A stretch of 8,452 bases of DNA from Gammaproteobacteria bacterium (GTDB lineage Bacteria > Pseudomonadota > Gammaproteobacteria > Chromatiales > Chromatiaceae). This document shows, piece after piece, positions 1 to 6,326 of this stretch. The stretch's first letter is position 1. Every line of letters starts with the position of its first letter. Below the pieces are notes generated by a model that was not told the origin of the DNA, made no database searches, and saw nothing but the letters and a program-made list of their open reading frames with translations. A program made the translations under genes and the position numbers. Location: positions 1 to 8,452 of the forward strand of contig JAJRUY010000146.1 of NCBI GenBank assembly GCA_024277555.1, in the 5' to 3' direction.

Positions 1-266
1 TCCTGTTTGATGTCATTGAGTACAGCATGGGTGTCATCCAGGATTTCCCGCACCGAATCCACCCCGCTCTGTTCTTTCAGCACCCGTTTCAGTTCTTCCG
101 CCTTGAGTTCCTTTTCGATATCTGCCTTAACCGAACCGAGCATCTTGCGCCCACGACCAACCCACAGGCCGACCGTGCGCACCAGCTTTGGCAGCCGTTC
201 GGGACCCACCACCAGCAGCGCTACCACGGATATCAGCAGCAGTTCGAAAAAACCTACGTCAAACAT
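1..266 (-). CDS. tatB: Sec-independent protein translocase subunit TatB (partial, C-terminus outside window)
   Basis: TatB is the membrane subunit that works with TatC as receptor for twin-arginine signal peptides, so that folded proteins can be exported across the inner membrane. Translation on the minus strand from the ATG at 264-266 begins MFDVGFFELLLISVVALLVV, then GPERLPKLVRTVG. This is the classic TatB start: a short N-terminal transmembrane helix with Glu8, the GPERLP hinge, and an amphipathic helix. A long charged helix follows (about residues 40-88), with no stop before the left edge, so at least 88 residues are present and the C-terminal part is missing. The start is supported by AAGGAA eight bases upstream. 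It begins 15 bp after the tatA stop, so the two are almost certainly cotranscribed. tatC is expected next, beyond the window, but is not seen. Confidence 0.95.
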   Translation of the reverse strand, partial: MFDVGFFELLLISVVALLVVGPERLPKLVRTVGLWVGRGRKMLGSVKADIEKELKAEELKRVLKEQSGVDSVREILDDTHAVLNDIKQ

Positions 267-281
267 GGAAGACGTTCCTTA

Positions 282-521
282 TCAGGAGTCCGCCTTGTCT
301 TTTTCCCGTTTCGCTTCGCCTTCAATAACCGTTTCTTCCTTGGAGGCTTCGGCCAGTTTGTCCTGCTCCTTGCTTTCGCCATCGCTCACGGCTTTTTTGA
401 ACCCCTTGAAGGCTGTGCCAAGATCAGAACCCATATTACGCAAACGCTTGGTGCCGAACAGCAATAACACGATTACCAGTACGATCAACAACTGCCAGAT
501 ACTGATTCCACCAAAACCCAT
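282..521 (-). CDS. tatA: Sec-independent protein translocase subunit TatA
   Basis: TatA oligomers are thought to form or weaken the membrane path for folded twin-arginine substrates recruited by TatBC. The 79-residue protein has a very short N-terminus, one transmembrane helix (about residues 5-23), the FGTKRL hinge typical of TatA, an amphipathic helix with GSDLGTAFKGFKKAV (about 31-45), and a highly charged Lys/Glu-rich tail. The length is normal. The start is supported by GGAGA seven bases upstream. The gene follows hisE after 71 bp, a larger gap than anywhere inside the his block. That gap holds a TATTAT hexamer (585-590, minus) and a GC-rich hairpin candidate (GCCGGGG pairing with CCCTGGC), so a separate tat promoter is possible. 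TatA rather than TatE is inferred from the directly following tatB. Confidence 0.96.
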   Translation of the reverse strand: MGFGGISIWQLLIVLVIVLLLFGTKRLRNMGSDLGTAFKGFKKAVSDGESKEQDKLAEASKEETVIEGEAKREKDKADS

Positions 522-592
522 AACTCGATCTCCAAAAATAGAATTCTATTGCCAGGGCCACAGTTGACCCCGGCACTGCTGTCTATAATATC

Positions 593-913
593 CTATTCAG
601 CCTTGCGGCTGGCTTTTTCTTCCAGGCCAGAAAGACCGAAACGCCGCTCCAGTTCTTTCAGTACATCTTCCGGCCCCAGCCCGGTGTGCGCCAGCAGAAC
701 CATGCTGTGAAACCACAGATCTGCGGTTTCATATATGATCTTGTCCTTGTCCCCGTCCTTGGCCGCCATCACGGTTTCTGTGGCTTCTTCGCCGATTTTC
801 TTGAGGATAGCGTCCAGCCCCTTGTGGTACAGGCTGGCCACATAGGAGCTGTCCGGCGCAGCCGATTTGCGCTCTTCCAGCACTTGCGCCAGTTGTTGCA
901 AGGTATCTGCCAT
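593..913 (-). CDS. hisE: Phosphoribosyl-ATP pyrophosphatase (HisE)
   Basis: HisE hydrolyses phosphoribosyl-ATP to phosphoribosyl-AMP and pyrophosphate, the second step of histidine synthesis, in the cytoplasm. The 106-residue all-alpha protein is of the usual length for a stand-alone HisE. It carries the MazG-like metal-binding signature GEEATETVMAAK (41-52) and a second acidic motif YETADLWFH (61-69), whose Glu and Asp complete the Mg-binding set. The HisI cyclohydrolase domain is absent, so this is not a HisIE fusion. The start ATG shares one base with the hisF stop (TAATG). A strong GGAGGT site inside the end of hisF (923-928 on the plus strand) lies nine bases before it. It is the last his gene of the block and is followed by tatA. 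Confidence 0.96.
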   Translation of the reverse strand: MADTLQQLAQVLEERKSAAPDSSYVASLYHKGLDAILKKIGEEATETVMAAKDGDKDKIIYETADLWFHSMVLLAHTGLGPEDVLKELERRFGLSGLEEKASRKAE

Positions 914-1674
914 TATAGTCGCACCTCCACACCCTGTTCCGCCATAAATCGCTTGGCTTCGCCGATGCTGTATTCCGCGAAATGAAAGATGGATGCTGCC
1001 AGCACCGCATCTGCTCCACCTTCCTTGACGCCATCGACCAGATGTTGCAGGGTGCCGACACCACCAGAGGCAATCACTGGCACGCTCACGGCCTCAGCAA
1101 TCGCGCGGGTTAGCTGGTTGTCAAAACCAATCTTGGTGCCATCCCTGTCCATGCTGGTGAGCAGAATTTCCCCGGCGCCATAATCCGCCATTTTCCTGGC
1201 CCATTCGACGGCATCAATACCGGTGGGCTTGCGCCCACCATGGGTGAAGATCTCCCACTTGCCCTCACCCACGGACTTTGCGTCGATGGCCACCACGATG
1301 GCCTGGGAGCCGATGCTGTCGGCGGCTTCCCTGACAAATTCCGGGTTAAACACTGCTGCGGTATTGATCGCCACCTTGTCCGCCCCCGCCCTGAGCATGC
1401 GCCTCACGTCTTCCAGCTTGCGGATACCGCCGCCCACGGTGAGGGGGATGAACACTTCGGACGCTACCCGCTCCACCACATGCACGATAGTCTCGCGGTT
1501 ATCGGAACTGGCGGTGATGTCCAGAAAGGTGATTTCGTCGGCACCTTCCTCGTTATAGCGCCGCGCCACTTCCACCGGATCACCGGCATCACGGATATCC
1601 ACAAACTGTACACCTTTGACCACACGGCCATTGTCTACGTCCAGACAGGGAATGATGCGTTTGGCCAATCCCAT
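913..1674 (-). CDS. hisF: Imidazole glycerol phosphate synthase cyclase subunit (HisF)
   Basis: HisF takes ammonia delivered by HisH and turns PRFAR into imidazole glycerol phosphate and AICAR, which links histidine to purine synthesis. The 253-residue protein is a full-length (beta/alpha)8 barrel. It opens with AKRIIPCLDVDNGRVVKGV, carrying the catalytic Asp12. The second catalytic acid, Asp131, lies in VVAIDAKSV. Phosphate-binding loops are visible as LTVGGGIR (78-85) and VIASGGVGTLQH (200-211), and the typical LLTSMDRDGT segment is at 171-180. The C-terminus EVRL is normal. The start lies one base after the hisA stop (TGATATG). It must pair with the hisH product, encoded two genes upstream in the same operon. 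No key residue is missing. Confidence 0.98.
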   Translation of the reverse strand: MGLAKRIIPCLDVDNGRVVKGVQFVDIRDAGDPVEVARRYNEEGADEITFLDITASSDNRETIVHVVERVASEVFIPLTVGGGIRKLEDVRRMLRAGADKVAINTAAVFNPEFVREAADSIGSQAIVVAIDAKSVGEGKWEIFTHGGRKPTGIDAVEWARKMADYGAGEILLTSMDRDGTKIGFDNQLTRAIAEAVSVPVIASGGVGTLQHLVDGVKEGGADAVLAASIFHFAEYSIGEAKRFMAEQGVEVRL

Positions 1675-1675
1675 A

Positions 1676-2413
1676 TCAGCAGCTCAGTTCGTCCGCCAGC
1701 TTCTGGCCCTGGGCGAAATCCAGGCTGCCCTCGTAGATGGCCCGCCCGGTTATGGCGCCAACAATATTGCTGGTATCTGCCTGGCACAGGGCTTCGATAT
1801 CCCTCAGGTTGGTGATGCCCCCCGAGGCGATGACGGGAATGCGGATGGCATTGGCAAGATTGGTTGTCGCCTCGACATTGCAGCCTGTCATCATGCCGTC
1901 ACGACCGATATCGGTGTAGACGATGGCGGAAACACCGTCGTCCTCAAAACGCCTGGCCAGCTCGGTAACTTCCTGATCCGTCACTTCCGCCCAGCCATTG
2001 ATCGCCACCATGCCGTCTTTGGCATCCAGCCCCACAATGATATGGCCGGGGAAAATCTTGCAGGCGCTGGCGACAAATGCCGGATCCTTTACCGCCTGGG
2101 TGCCGATAATGCAGTAGCTGACACCCGCTTTCAAATACGCTTCGACAGTGGCCTCGTCACGAATCCCGCCACCCACCTGAATAGGCAGATCCGGGTATCT
2201 GGCAGCAATGCTTTGTATAGCTCCGGCATTCACCGGCTCGCCAGCAAAGGCGCCATTCAGATCCACCAGATGCAGACGCCGCGCACCAGCATCCACCCAG
2301 CGCCCGGCGGTTTCCACTGGCTGATCGGAAAATACCGTGTCATCTTCCATGCGGCCCTGTTTCAGGCGCACGCACTGGCCATCTTTCAAGTCAATTGCAG
2401 GTATCAGCAACAT
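1676..2413 (-). CDS. hisA: ProFAR isomerase (HisA)
   Basis: This is 1-(5-phosphoribosyl)-5-[(5-phosphoribosylamino)methylideneamino]imidazole-4-carboxamide isomerase, which performs the Amadori rearrangement of ProFAR to PRFAR, the HisF-HisH substrate. The 245-residue (beta/alpha)8 barrel is full length. It starts MLLIPAIDLKDGQCVRL with catalytic Asp8. The second acid, Asp130, is in VGLDAKDG, and TDIGRDG (168-173) follows as in other HisA proteins. Phosphate-binding glycines are in QVGGGIRD (79-86) and VIASGGI (194-200). The half-barrel similarity to HisF is visible. The start codon overlaps the hisH stop by one base (TGATG), which indicates translational coupling. Confidence 0.98.
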   Translation of the reverse strand: MLLIPAIDLKDGQCVRLKQGRMEDDTVFSDQPVETAGRWVDAGARRLHLVDLNGAFAGEPVNAGAIQSIAARYPDLPIQVGGGIRDEATVEAYLKAGVSYCIIGTQAVKDPAFVASACKIFPGHIIVGLDAKDGMVAINGWAEVTDQEVTELARRFEDDGVSAIVYTDIGRDGMMTGCNVEATTNLANAIRIPVIASGGITNLRDIEALCQADTSNIVGAITGRAIYEGSLDFAQGQKLADELSC

Positions 2414-3057
2414 CAGCTTGGCTCCCAGTTCACGAAATTCTTCAGCAGCCGCAGGCCCGCATCTGCACTCTTCTCGGGATGAAACTGCACTGCAAACAAA
2501 TTGCCCCTGGCAACCGCACTGACAAATTCCACTCCATAATCTGTAGTCGCCGCAATCACTTCAGGCTGCCGGGGAACCACATGGTAACTGTGTACGAAAT
2601 AGAAGCGAGCACCATCATCTATACCTTCCCACAGTGGGTGCTGCTGTCTTTGCTGCACTTGGCTCCAGCCCATGTGGGGGATTTTCAGCGGTAAATTGTT
2701 GTCGCCGGGCATGTCGGACTTAAAACGCCGCACTTCTCCTGAGAGAATTCCCAGCAGATCCGTCCCGCCGTTTTCTTCACTGCAATCCATGAGCACCTGC
2801 AGACCCATGCAGATACCCAGAAACGGCTTGTTCTGTACTGCCTCACGCACCTCGCGGTTCAGGTGGTGCTCACCAATTGCGGCCATGCAATCCCGCGCAG
2901 CACCCTGGCCGGGAAAAACAATGCGATCCGCCGCCTTGATCCATGCATGCTCATCCGTCACCCGTACTTTTGCATCGGGCGCCACATGCTCGACCGCTTT
3001 CGACACGGAGCGCAAATTGCCCATGCCATAATCCAGCACCGCGATCTTCTGCACCAC
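2413..3057 (-). CDS. hisH: Imidazole glycerol phosphate synthase glutaminase subunit (HisH)
   Basis: HisH is a class I glutamine amidotransferase that hydrolyses glutamine and channels ammonia to HisF. The 214-residue protein shows the N-terminal IAVLDYGMGNLRSV, the nucleophile elbow FLGICMGLQVL with Cys83, and the FHPEKS motif with His193 and Glu195, which complete the Cys-His-Glu triad. The oxyanion-side FPGQGA segment (48-53) and the YFVHSYHV strand (153-160) are also present. The start is GTG and overlaps the hisB stop by one base (TAGTG). No closer ATG would keep the conserved N-terminal strand, so GTG is well supported. Length and catalytic residues are normal. Confidence 0.97.
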   Translation of the reverse strand: MVQKIAVLDYGMGNLRSVSKAVEHVAPDAKVRVTDEHAWIKAADRIVFPGQGAARDCMAAIGEHHLNREVREAVQNKPFLGICMGLQVLMDCSEENGGTDLLGILSGEVRRFKSDMPGDNNLPLKIPHMGWSQVQQRQQHPLWEGIDDGARFYFVHSYHVVPRQPEVIAATTDYGVEFVSAVARGNLFAVQFHPEKSADAGLRLLKNFVNWEPS

Positions 3058-3647
3058 TACAGGCTGCCCTTGGTAGAGGGGATTGCTCCCTGCAGCCTCG
3101 AATCTTCTTCCAGCGCCATGCGCAAGGCGCGGCCAAAGGCCTTGAATATGGTTTCGGCAATATGATGGGCATTGCTGCCACGAATGCAGTCGATATGCAG
3201 AGTCACCAGTGCATGGTTGACGAAACCCTGGAAAAACTCATGAAACAGATCCACATCGAATTCACCAATCATGGATCGCTTGAAATCCACCGGCATTTCC
3301 AGGCCCGGACGACCGGAAAGATCAATCACCACCCGCGACAAGGCTTCATCCAGGGGCACATAGGCATGCCCGTAACGGCGAATGCCTTTCTTGTCGCCCA
3401 CGGCCTCATAAAAAGCCTGCCCCAGGGTGATCCCCAGATCCTCCACCGTGTGGTGGGAATCGATGTGCAGATCACCCCTGGCGCTGATGTCCAGATCGAT
3501 CAATCCGTGGCGCGCCACTTGGTCGAGCATATGCTCGAGAAAGGGCACCCCGGTATCGAATTTGCCATTGCCCTGCCCGTCCAGATCCAGTTTCACTGTA
3601 ATCCGGGTTTCCAGGGTATTGCGCTCTACGCTGGCGCTGCGAGTCAT
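3057..3647 (-). CDS. hisB: Imidazoleglycerol-phosphate dehydratase (HisB, monofunctional)
   Basis: HisB dehydrates imidazole glycerol phosphate to imidazole acetol phosphate using a di-manganese centre. The 196-residue protein has both duplicated metal-binding signatures: DSHHTVED (63-70) and GSNAHHIAET (157-166). Further conserved segments are FLEHMLDQVARHG (36-48) and FHEFFQGF (135-142). The histidinol-phosphatase domain of the E. coli bifunctional enzyme is absent, so that activity must come from another gene. It is the first gene of the his operon. GGAG lies seven bases before the ATG, and an extended -10 promoter lies about 30 bases upstream of the start codon. Confidence 0.98.
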   Translation of the reverse strand: MTRSASVERNTLETRITVKLDLDGQGNGKFDTGVPFLEHMLDQVARHGLIDLDISARGDLHIDSHHTVEDLGITLGQAFYEAVGDKKGIRRYGHAYVPLDEALSRVVIDLSGRPGLEMPVDFKRSMIGEFDVDLFHEFFQGFVNHALVTLHIDCIRGSNAHHIAETIFKAFGRALRMALEEDSRLQGAIPSTKGSL

Positions 3648-3673
3648 GACCAGTCTCCGAAATTGCGAGGGCT

Positions 3674-3708
3674 GGATTATAACAGCCTGCTGAACTCAGG
3701 CATAATCC
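3674..3708. repeat. Two-part dyad over the his promoter
   Basis: Outer arms GGATTAT (3674-3680) and ATAATCC (3702-3708) are exact inverted copies. Inner arms GCCTG (3685-3689) and CAGGC (3697-3701) are also exact, with CTGAACT as loop and an extra AACA on the left side only. The left outer arm contains the his -10 hexamer. The right outer arm gives a near-consensus -10 (CATAAT, 3701-3706) for the plus strand. This may be an operator or the core of two divergent promoters; no regulator can be assigned. Confidence 0.45.
3676..3684 (-). promoter_or_regulatory. Extended -10 promoter of the his operon
   Basis: On the minus strand the sequence reads TGTTATAAT, a perfect TATAAT hexamer (3676-3681) preceded by the TGn extension (3682-3684). 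I find no good -35 hexamer at the usual spacing, which fits an extended -10 promoter. Transcription would start near 3669, giving a short leader of roughly 20 bases before hisB. That is too short for a classical his leader-peptide attenuator. The element lies within an inverted repeat (3674-3708). Confidence 0.6.
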
Positions 3709-3785
3709 TGAAAACGCCCCGGATCCTGACATAGAAACGCGAAATAATGTGCAAGATATTGGTTTCACAGGAGGAGAAAAAATAT

Positions 3786-3818
3786 TAGTCGCACCCTTAG
3801 GTTCGGCGGCTATTTTTT
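3786..3818 (+). terminator. Terminator-like hairpin in the leader of the AraC-type gene
   Basis: TAGTCGC (3786-3792) can pair with GCGGCTA (3806-3812) over seven base pairs with one G-U, followed at once by six T and a pyrimidine-rich stretch. The loop can form a small extra stem (ACC with GGT). A run of A precedes the hairpin, so the minus strand also has a T tract after the stem and the element could act in both directions. It lies between the divergent promoter region and the downstream ATG. It may therefore be a leader attenuator or a barrier between the divergent operons. The stem is short, so function is uncertain. Confidence 0.4.
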
Positions 3819-3902
3819 CTTCTTCTGTGGGATCAAGAGCTTGTGCAGGATTTGTGTTTCTATGTCAGGATCCGGGAACATCATGGAGAGCCGATAACCA
3901 CT

Positions 3903-4919
3903 ATGCACATAACTGCCATTTTGCTGACGGGGTTTTCCCTGTTCAGCGCCCTCTCCATCGCGGTTACGCATTTCCGTGGCGAGAACTACCGGGAACAGGG
4001 TTTTTCCCGGCTCATGGGGTTGGTGTTGTTACTGGCTTTGGCTGGATTGCAGCTGATCCATTTTCTTTATCTGCAATATGGTTCGGGGCTGATCCACAGC
4101 CCTGGCTACCATGCGCTGTTATTCACAGTAGCACCCGCATTCTATTTGTTTGCCAGGCCCATCCTGCAGGCCCGGGACAGTTTCCACTCCACACAGCTAC
4201 TGCACTTCATCCCCGCCGCCACTGCCCTTTTCCTGCCCCACGAAATCGCCCTGCCTGCTTCGTTCCTTCTGGGGGGCGGGTATCTGTTATGGCTGGCGCG
4301 GAACATCTACGCCTTGCGCAGGCAGCGCAGCCATTTCCGGCTGGAGCTGGCCACACTTGGCACAGTATTTTTCATCGCCACTGCGGTCATGCTCCTTGGC
4401 CTGAGCCTGCCGTTGTTGCCGGAAGCCCTTTTCTTCACCTTGTACGCCAACGCTATTGGCTTTGCTTTCTTGCTGATCAGCATAGTGCTCAACCTCACAC
4501 CACGGCTTTCGGCAAATGTTGCGGAAGCCGCCAGGGAAACCTATGCCACGACCACTTTGACAAATATCGACTGCGGCCAGGCGCTGAAAAAATTGCAAGC
4601 ATTGATGGCGGACGAACAACTATACCGGAAACCCGGACTCGATCTGGCCGCACTGGCGGAAAAGCTGGAGCTTTCTCCCCACCAGCTTTCCGAGCTGATC
4701 AACACGCAGCTGGGCAAGGGGTTTTCCCGGTATATTCGCGAGCACCGGGTGGAGGCGGCAAAGGCGATGCTGCTTGCCGAGCCTTCCGCTTCCGTGCTCT
4801 CCGTGGGCATGAGCGCAGGCTTCTCCTCTCAATCGAATTTCTATGACGCCTTTCGTGAAATTACCGGCATGACGCCGGGCAAGTACCGCAAACTTCATGA
4901 AAAACCGGCTTCTGAATGA
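3903..4919 (+). CDS. Membrane-embedded AraC-family transcriptional regulator (7TM-like sensor plus HTH)
   Basis: The protein (338 residues from this start) combines a hydrophobic N-terminal half with a C-terminal AraC/XylS DNA-binding domain. About seven membrane segments can be drawn, near residues 3-22, 37-57, 70-88, 97-112, 117-137, 149-169 and 176-198. After a linker, residues 247-331 hold two helix-turn-helix units: the first around LAALAEKLELSPHQLSELI, the second around SVGMSAGFSSQSNFYDAFRE, ending with the family hallmark TGMTPGKYRK. It probably senses a signal in or across the inner membrane and controls nearby genes while tethered; target and ligand are inferred, not seen. An in-frame GTG at 3843 would add 20 hydrophilic residues. 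I prefer ATG 3903 because the hydrophobic segment begins there, although its GGAGAG is rather far (about 12 bases). It lies 105 bp before the SDR gene in the same direction. Confidence 0.85.
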   Translation: MHITAILLTGFSLFSALSIAVTHFRGENYREQGFSRLMGLVLLLALAGLQLIHFLYLQYGSGLIHSPGYHALLFTVAPAFYLFARPILQARDSFHSTQLLHFIPAATALFLPHEIALPASFLLGGGYLLWLARNIYALRRQRSHFRLELATLGTVFFIATAVMLLGLSLPLLPEALFFTLYANAIGFAFLLISIVLNLTPRLSANVAEAARETYATTTLTNIDCGQALKKLQALMADEQLYRKPGLDLAALAEKLELSPHQLSELINTQLGKGFSRYIREHRVEAAKAMLLAEPSASVLSVGMSAGFSSQSNFYDAFREITGMTPGKYRKLHEKPASE

Positions 4920-5024
4920 TCTTTCCGGAGCAATAAACTGTTCCTGATCTATCAAACTGGAAGCTTTTCTCCTCTTGCACCCCTATTCTGGCTTCACCGA
5001 CACATGCTGAGGAGAAGTGGAATC

Positions 5025-5855
5025 ATGAAAATAGTATTGACGGGCGCAAGCGGTTTCATCGGCGGCCATGTTCTGCAGGCACTGTCAGCAGCCGGGCATG
5101 AAGTCGTCCCCGCCGACCGCCATCACGGCATCGACTTCAACCGGATGCTGGAAGAGGATGACTGGCTGCCTCATCTGAAAGGCATCGACGCCGTGATCAA
5201 CGCCGTGGGCATCATTGCAGAAACCTCGGGGCAAACTTTCGAGATACTGCACCAGCTGGCTCCGGAAGCCCTCTTTTCCGCCTGCAGCAAAAGCGGGGTG
5301 AATCTGGTAGTGCAGATTTCCGCCCTGGGGGCCGATGAACAAGCCTTTGCCCCCTACCAGTTGAGCAAAAAAGCTGCGGATGACGCGCTGCGAAAACTCC
5401 CGCTGAATTGGTTCGTGCTACGCCCTTCCTTGGTGTATGGCGCTGGCGGCGCAAGTCTGGCCATGTTTCGGCGCATGGCCTCCTTCCCCCTGCTGCCCCT
5501 GGCCGACGGTGGCAGACAACTGGTTCAACCCGTACACGTCAGTGATGTGGTGGCAACGGTGCTGCAATGCCTGCAAGCGGAAACTGCGGGGAAAACCCTG
5601 GATGTGGTAGGTCCCGAGCCGCTGACCTTTGCTGCATGGCTGAATCTCATACGGCAAAAGGAAGGCAAGCCGCCTGCCCGAATTCTGCCCATTCCCTTTG
5701 GCCTGATCGTAGCCATGGCTCGGGTCGGGCGCTATCTCCTGCCTCTGCTGCACCCGGACAATTTGCGTATGCTGCAAAAGGGCAACACGGCCGACGTACA
5801 GCCTCTGGTGGAGTTCCTCGGACGACCGCCGCTGGGCGCAGAGGAAGCCCTGTGA
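5025..5855 (+). CDS. NAD(P)-binding atypical SDR / NAD-dependent epimerase-dehydratase family protein
   Basis: A 276-residue Rossmann-fold protein. The nucleotide-binding motif is KIVLTGASGFIGGHVL (2-17, with GASGFIG at 7-13). DAVINAVGII (55-64) matches the conserved strand after the dinucleotide fold. Ser99 (QISALGA) and Y111-x3-K115 (YQLSKK) are in the positions of the SDR active site. LRPSLVYGAGG and a VQPVHVSDV segment are typical of the NDUFA9-like/epimerase branch. The reaction and substrate cannot be told from sequence; many relatives act on sugars, quinone-related or lipid-linked compounds. ATG 5025 is chosen because GAGGAG lies about ten bases before it and it starts the Rossmann strand directly; an ATG at 5004 would add seven residues. 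The stop overlaps the next gene by four bases (GTGA), so the two are coupled. Confidence 0.88.
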   Translation: MKIVLTGASGFIGGHVLQALSAAGHEVVPADRHHGIDFNRMLEEDDWLPHLKGIDAVINAVGIIAETSGQTFEILHQLAPEALFSACSKSGVNLVVQISALGADEQAFAPYQLSKKAADDALRKLPLNWFVLRPSLVYGAGGASLAMFRRMASFPLLPLADGGRQLVQPVHVSDVVATVLQCLQAETAGKTLDVVGPEPLTFAAWLNLIRQKEGKPPARILPIPFGLIVAMARVGRYLLPLLHPDNLRMLQKGNTADVQPLVEFLGRPPLGAEEAL

Positions 5856-6325
5856 CCTATCTGGCCCTGAAGTACCTGCATATTTTGAGCATGGTATTGC
5901 TGTTCGGCACCGGGCTGGGCAGCGCATTCTATAAATGGATGGCGGACCGCAGCGGCAATCTGGCGCATATCGCTACCACGAACCGGCATGTGGTGCTGGC
6001 CGACTGGATGTTCACCACTCCCGCCATCATCGTTCAGCCCCTGAGCGGGCTGGGACTGATATATCTCCTGGGATTGCCACTGGACACGCCCTGGACCAGC
6101 GTCAGCCTGACCCTGTATATTCTGGCCGGGGCCTGCTGGCTGCCCGTGGTGTGGCTGCAGATTCGCATGCGCGACCTGGCGGGAGCCGCTCTGGTGGAAA
6201 ACACGCCTCTGCCCGCACGATACTGGCGTTACGCCCGGTTCTGGTTCTGGCTGGGCGTGCCGGCATTCACTGCAATGCTGCTGATTGTGTTCCTGATGAT
6301 CTTCAAGCCTGTTTTGGGAGACTGA
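5852..6325 (+). CDS. DUF2269 family integral membrane protein
   Basis: A 157-residue membrane protein with four predicted transmembrane helices, near residues 4-24, 53-73, 83-103 and 131-151. It begins VTYLALKYLHILSMVLLFGT, the K-x2-LH-x7-FG pattern of DUF2269 proteins. A conserved-looking segment HVVLADWMFT (46-54) comes before helix 2, where VQPLSG resembles the family's P-x-x-G turn. His10 and His46 could bind a cofactor, but that is speculation. The start is GTG at 5852, overlapping the SDR stop in GTGA; no ATG lies upstream in a sensible position, and the family N-terminus begins just there. It sits between a soluble oxidoreductase and a DUF4166 protein, so it may be the membrane partner of that pair. 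Molecular function is unknown. Confidence 0.82.
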   Translation: MTYLALKYLHILSMVLLFGTGLGSAFYKWMADRSGNLAHIATTNRHVVLADWMFTTPAIIVQPLSGLGLIYLLGLPLDTPWTSVSLTLYILAGACWLPVVWLQIRMRDLAGAALVENTPLPARYWRYARFWFWLGVPAFTAMLLIVFLMIFKPVLGD

Positions 6326-6326
6326 A

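Noticed and set aside
537..550. Perfect palindrome AATAGAATTCTATT followed by T on the minus strand, considered as a terminator before tatA
   Set aside because: As a hairpin it has only five A/T-rich pairs and four loop bases and sits next to the tatA ribosome site. Too weak to call a terminator.
7..567. Plus-strand frame opposite tatA and tatB
   Set aside because: It is a Ser/Thr-rich shadow of the tat genes; both tat proteins are recognisable on the other strand.
2943..3734. Long plus-strand open frames opposite hisB, hisH and hisA (also 1616-2482 and 1240-1815)
   Set aside because: They are antisense to full-length his genes with intact catalytic motifs, and they encode no recognisable protein.
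3749..4846. Long plus-strand open frame overlapping the AraC-type gene
   Set aside because: It is a shadow frame: the other frame carries the membrane helices and a clear AraC domain, while this one shows no domain and low-complexity Pro/Ala/His composition.
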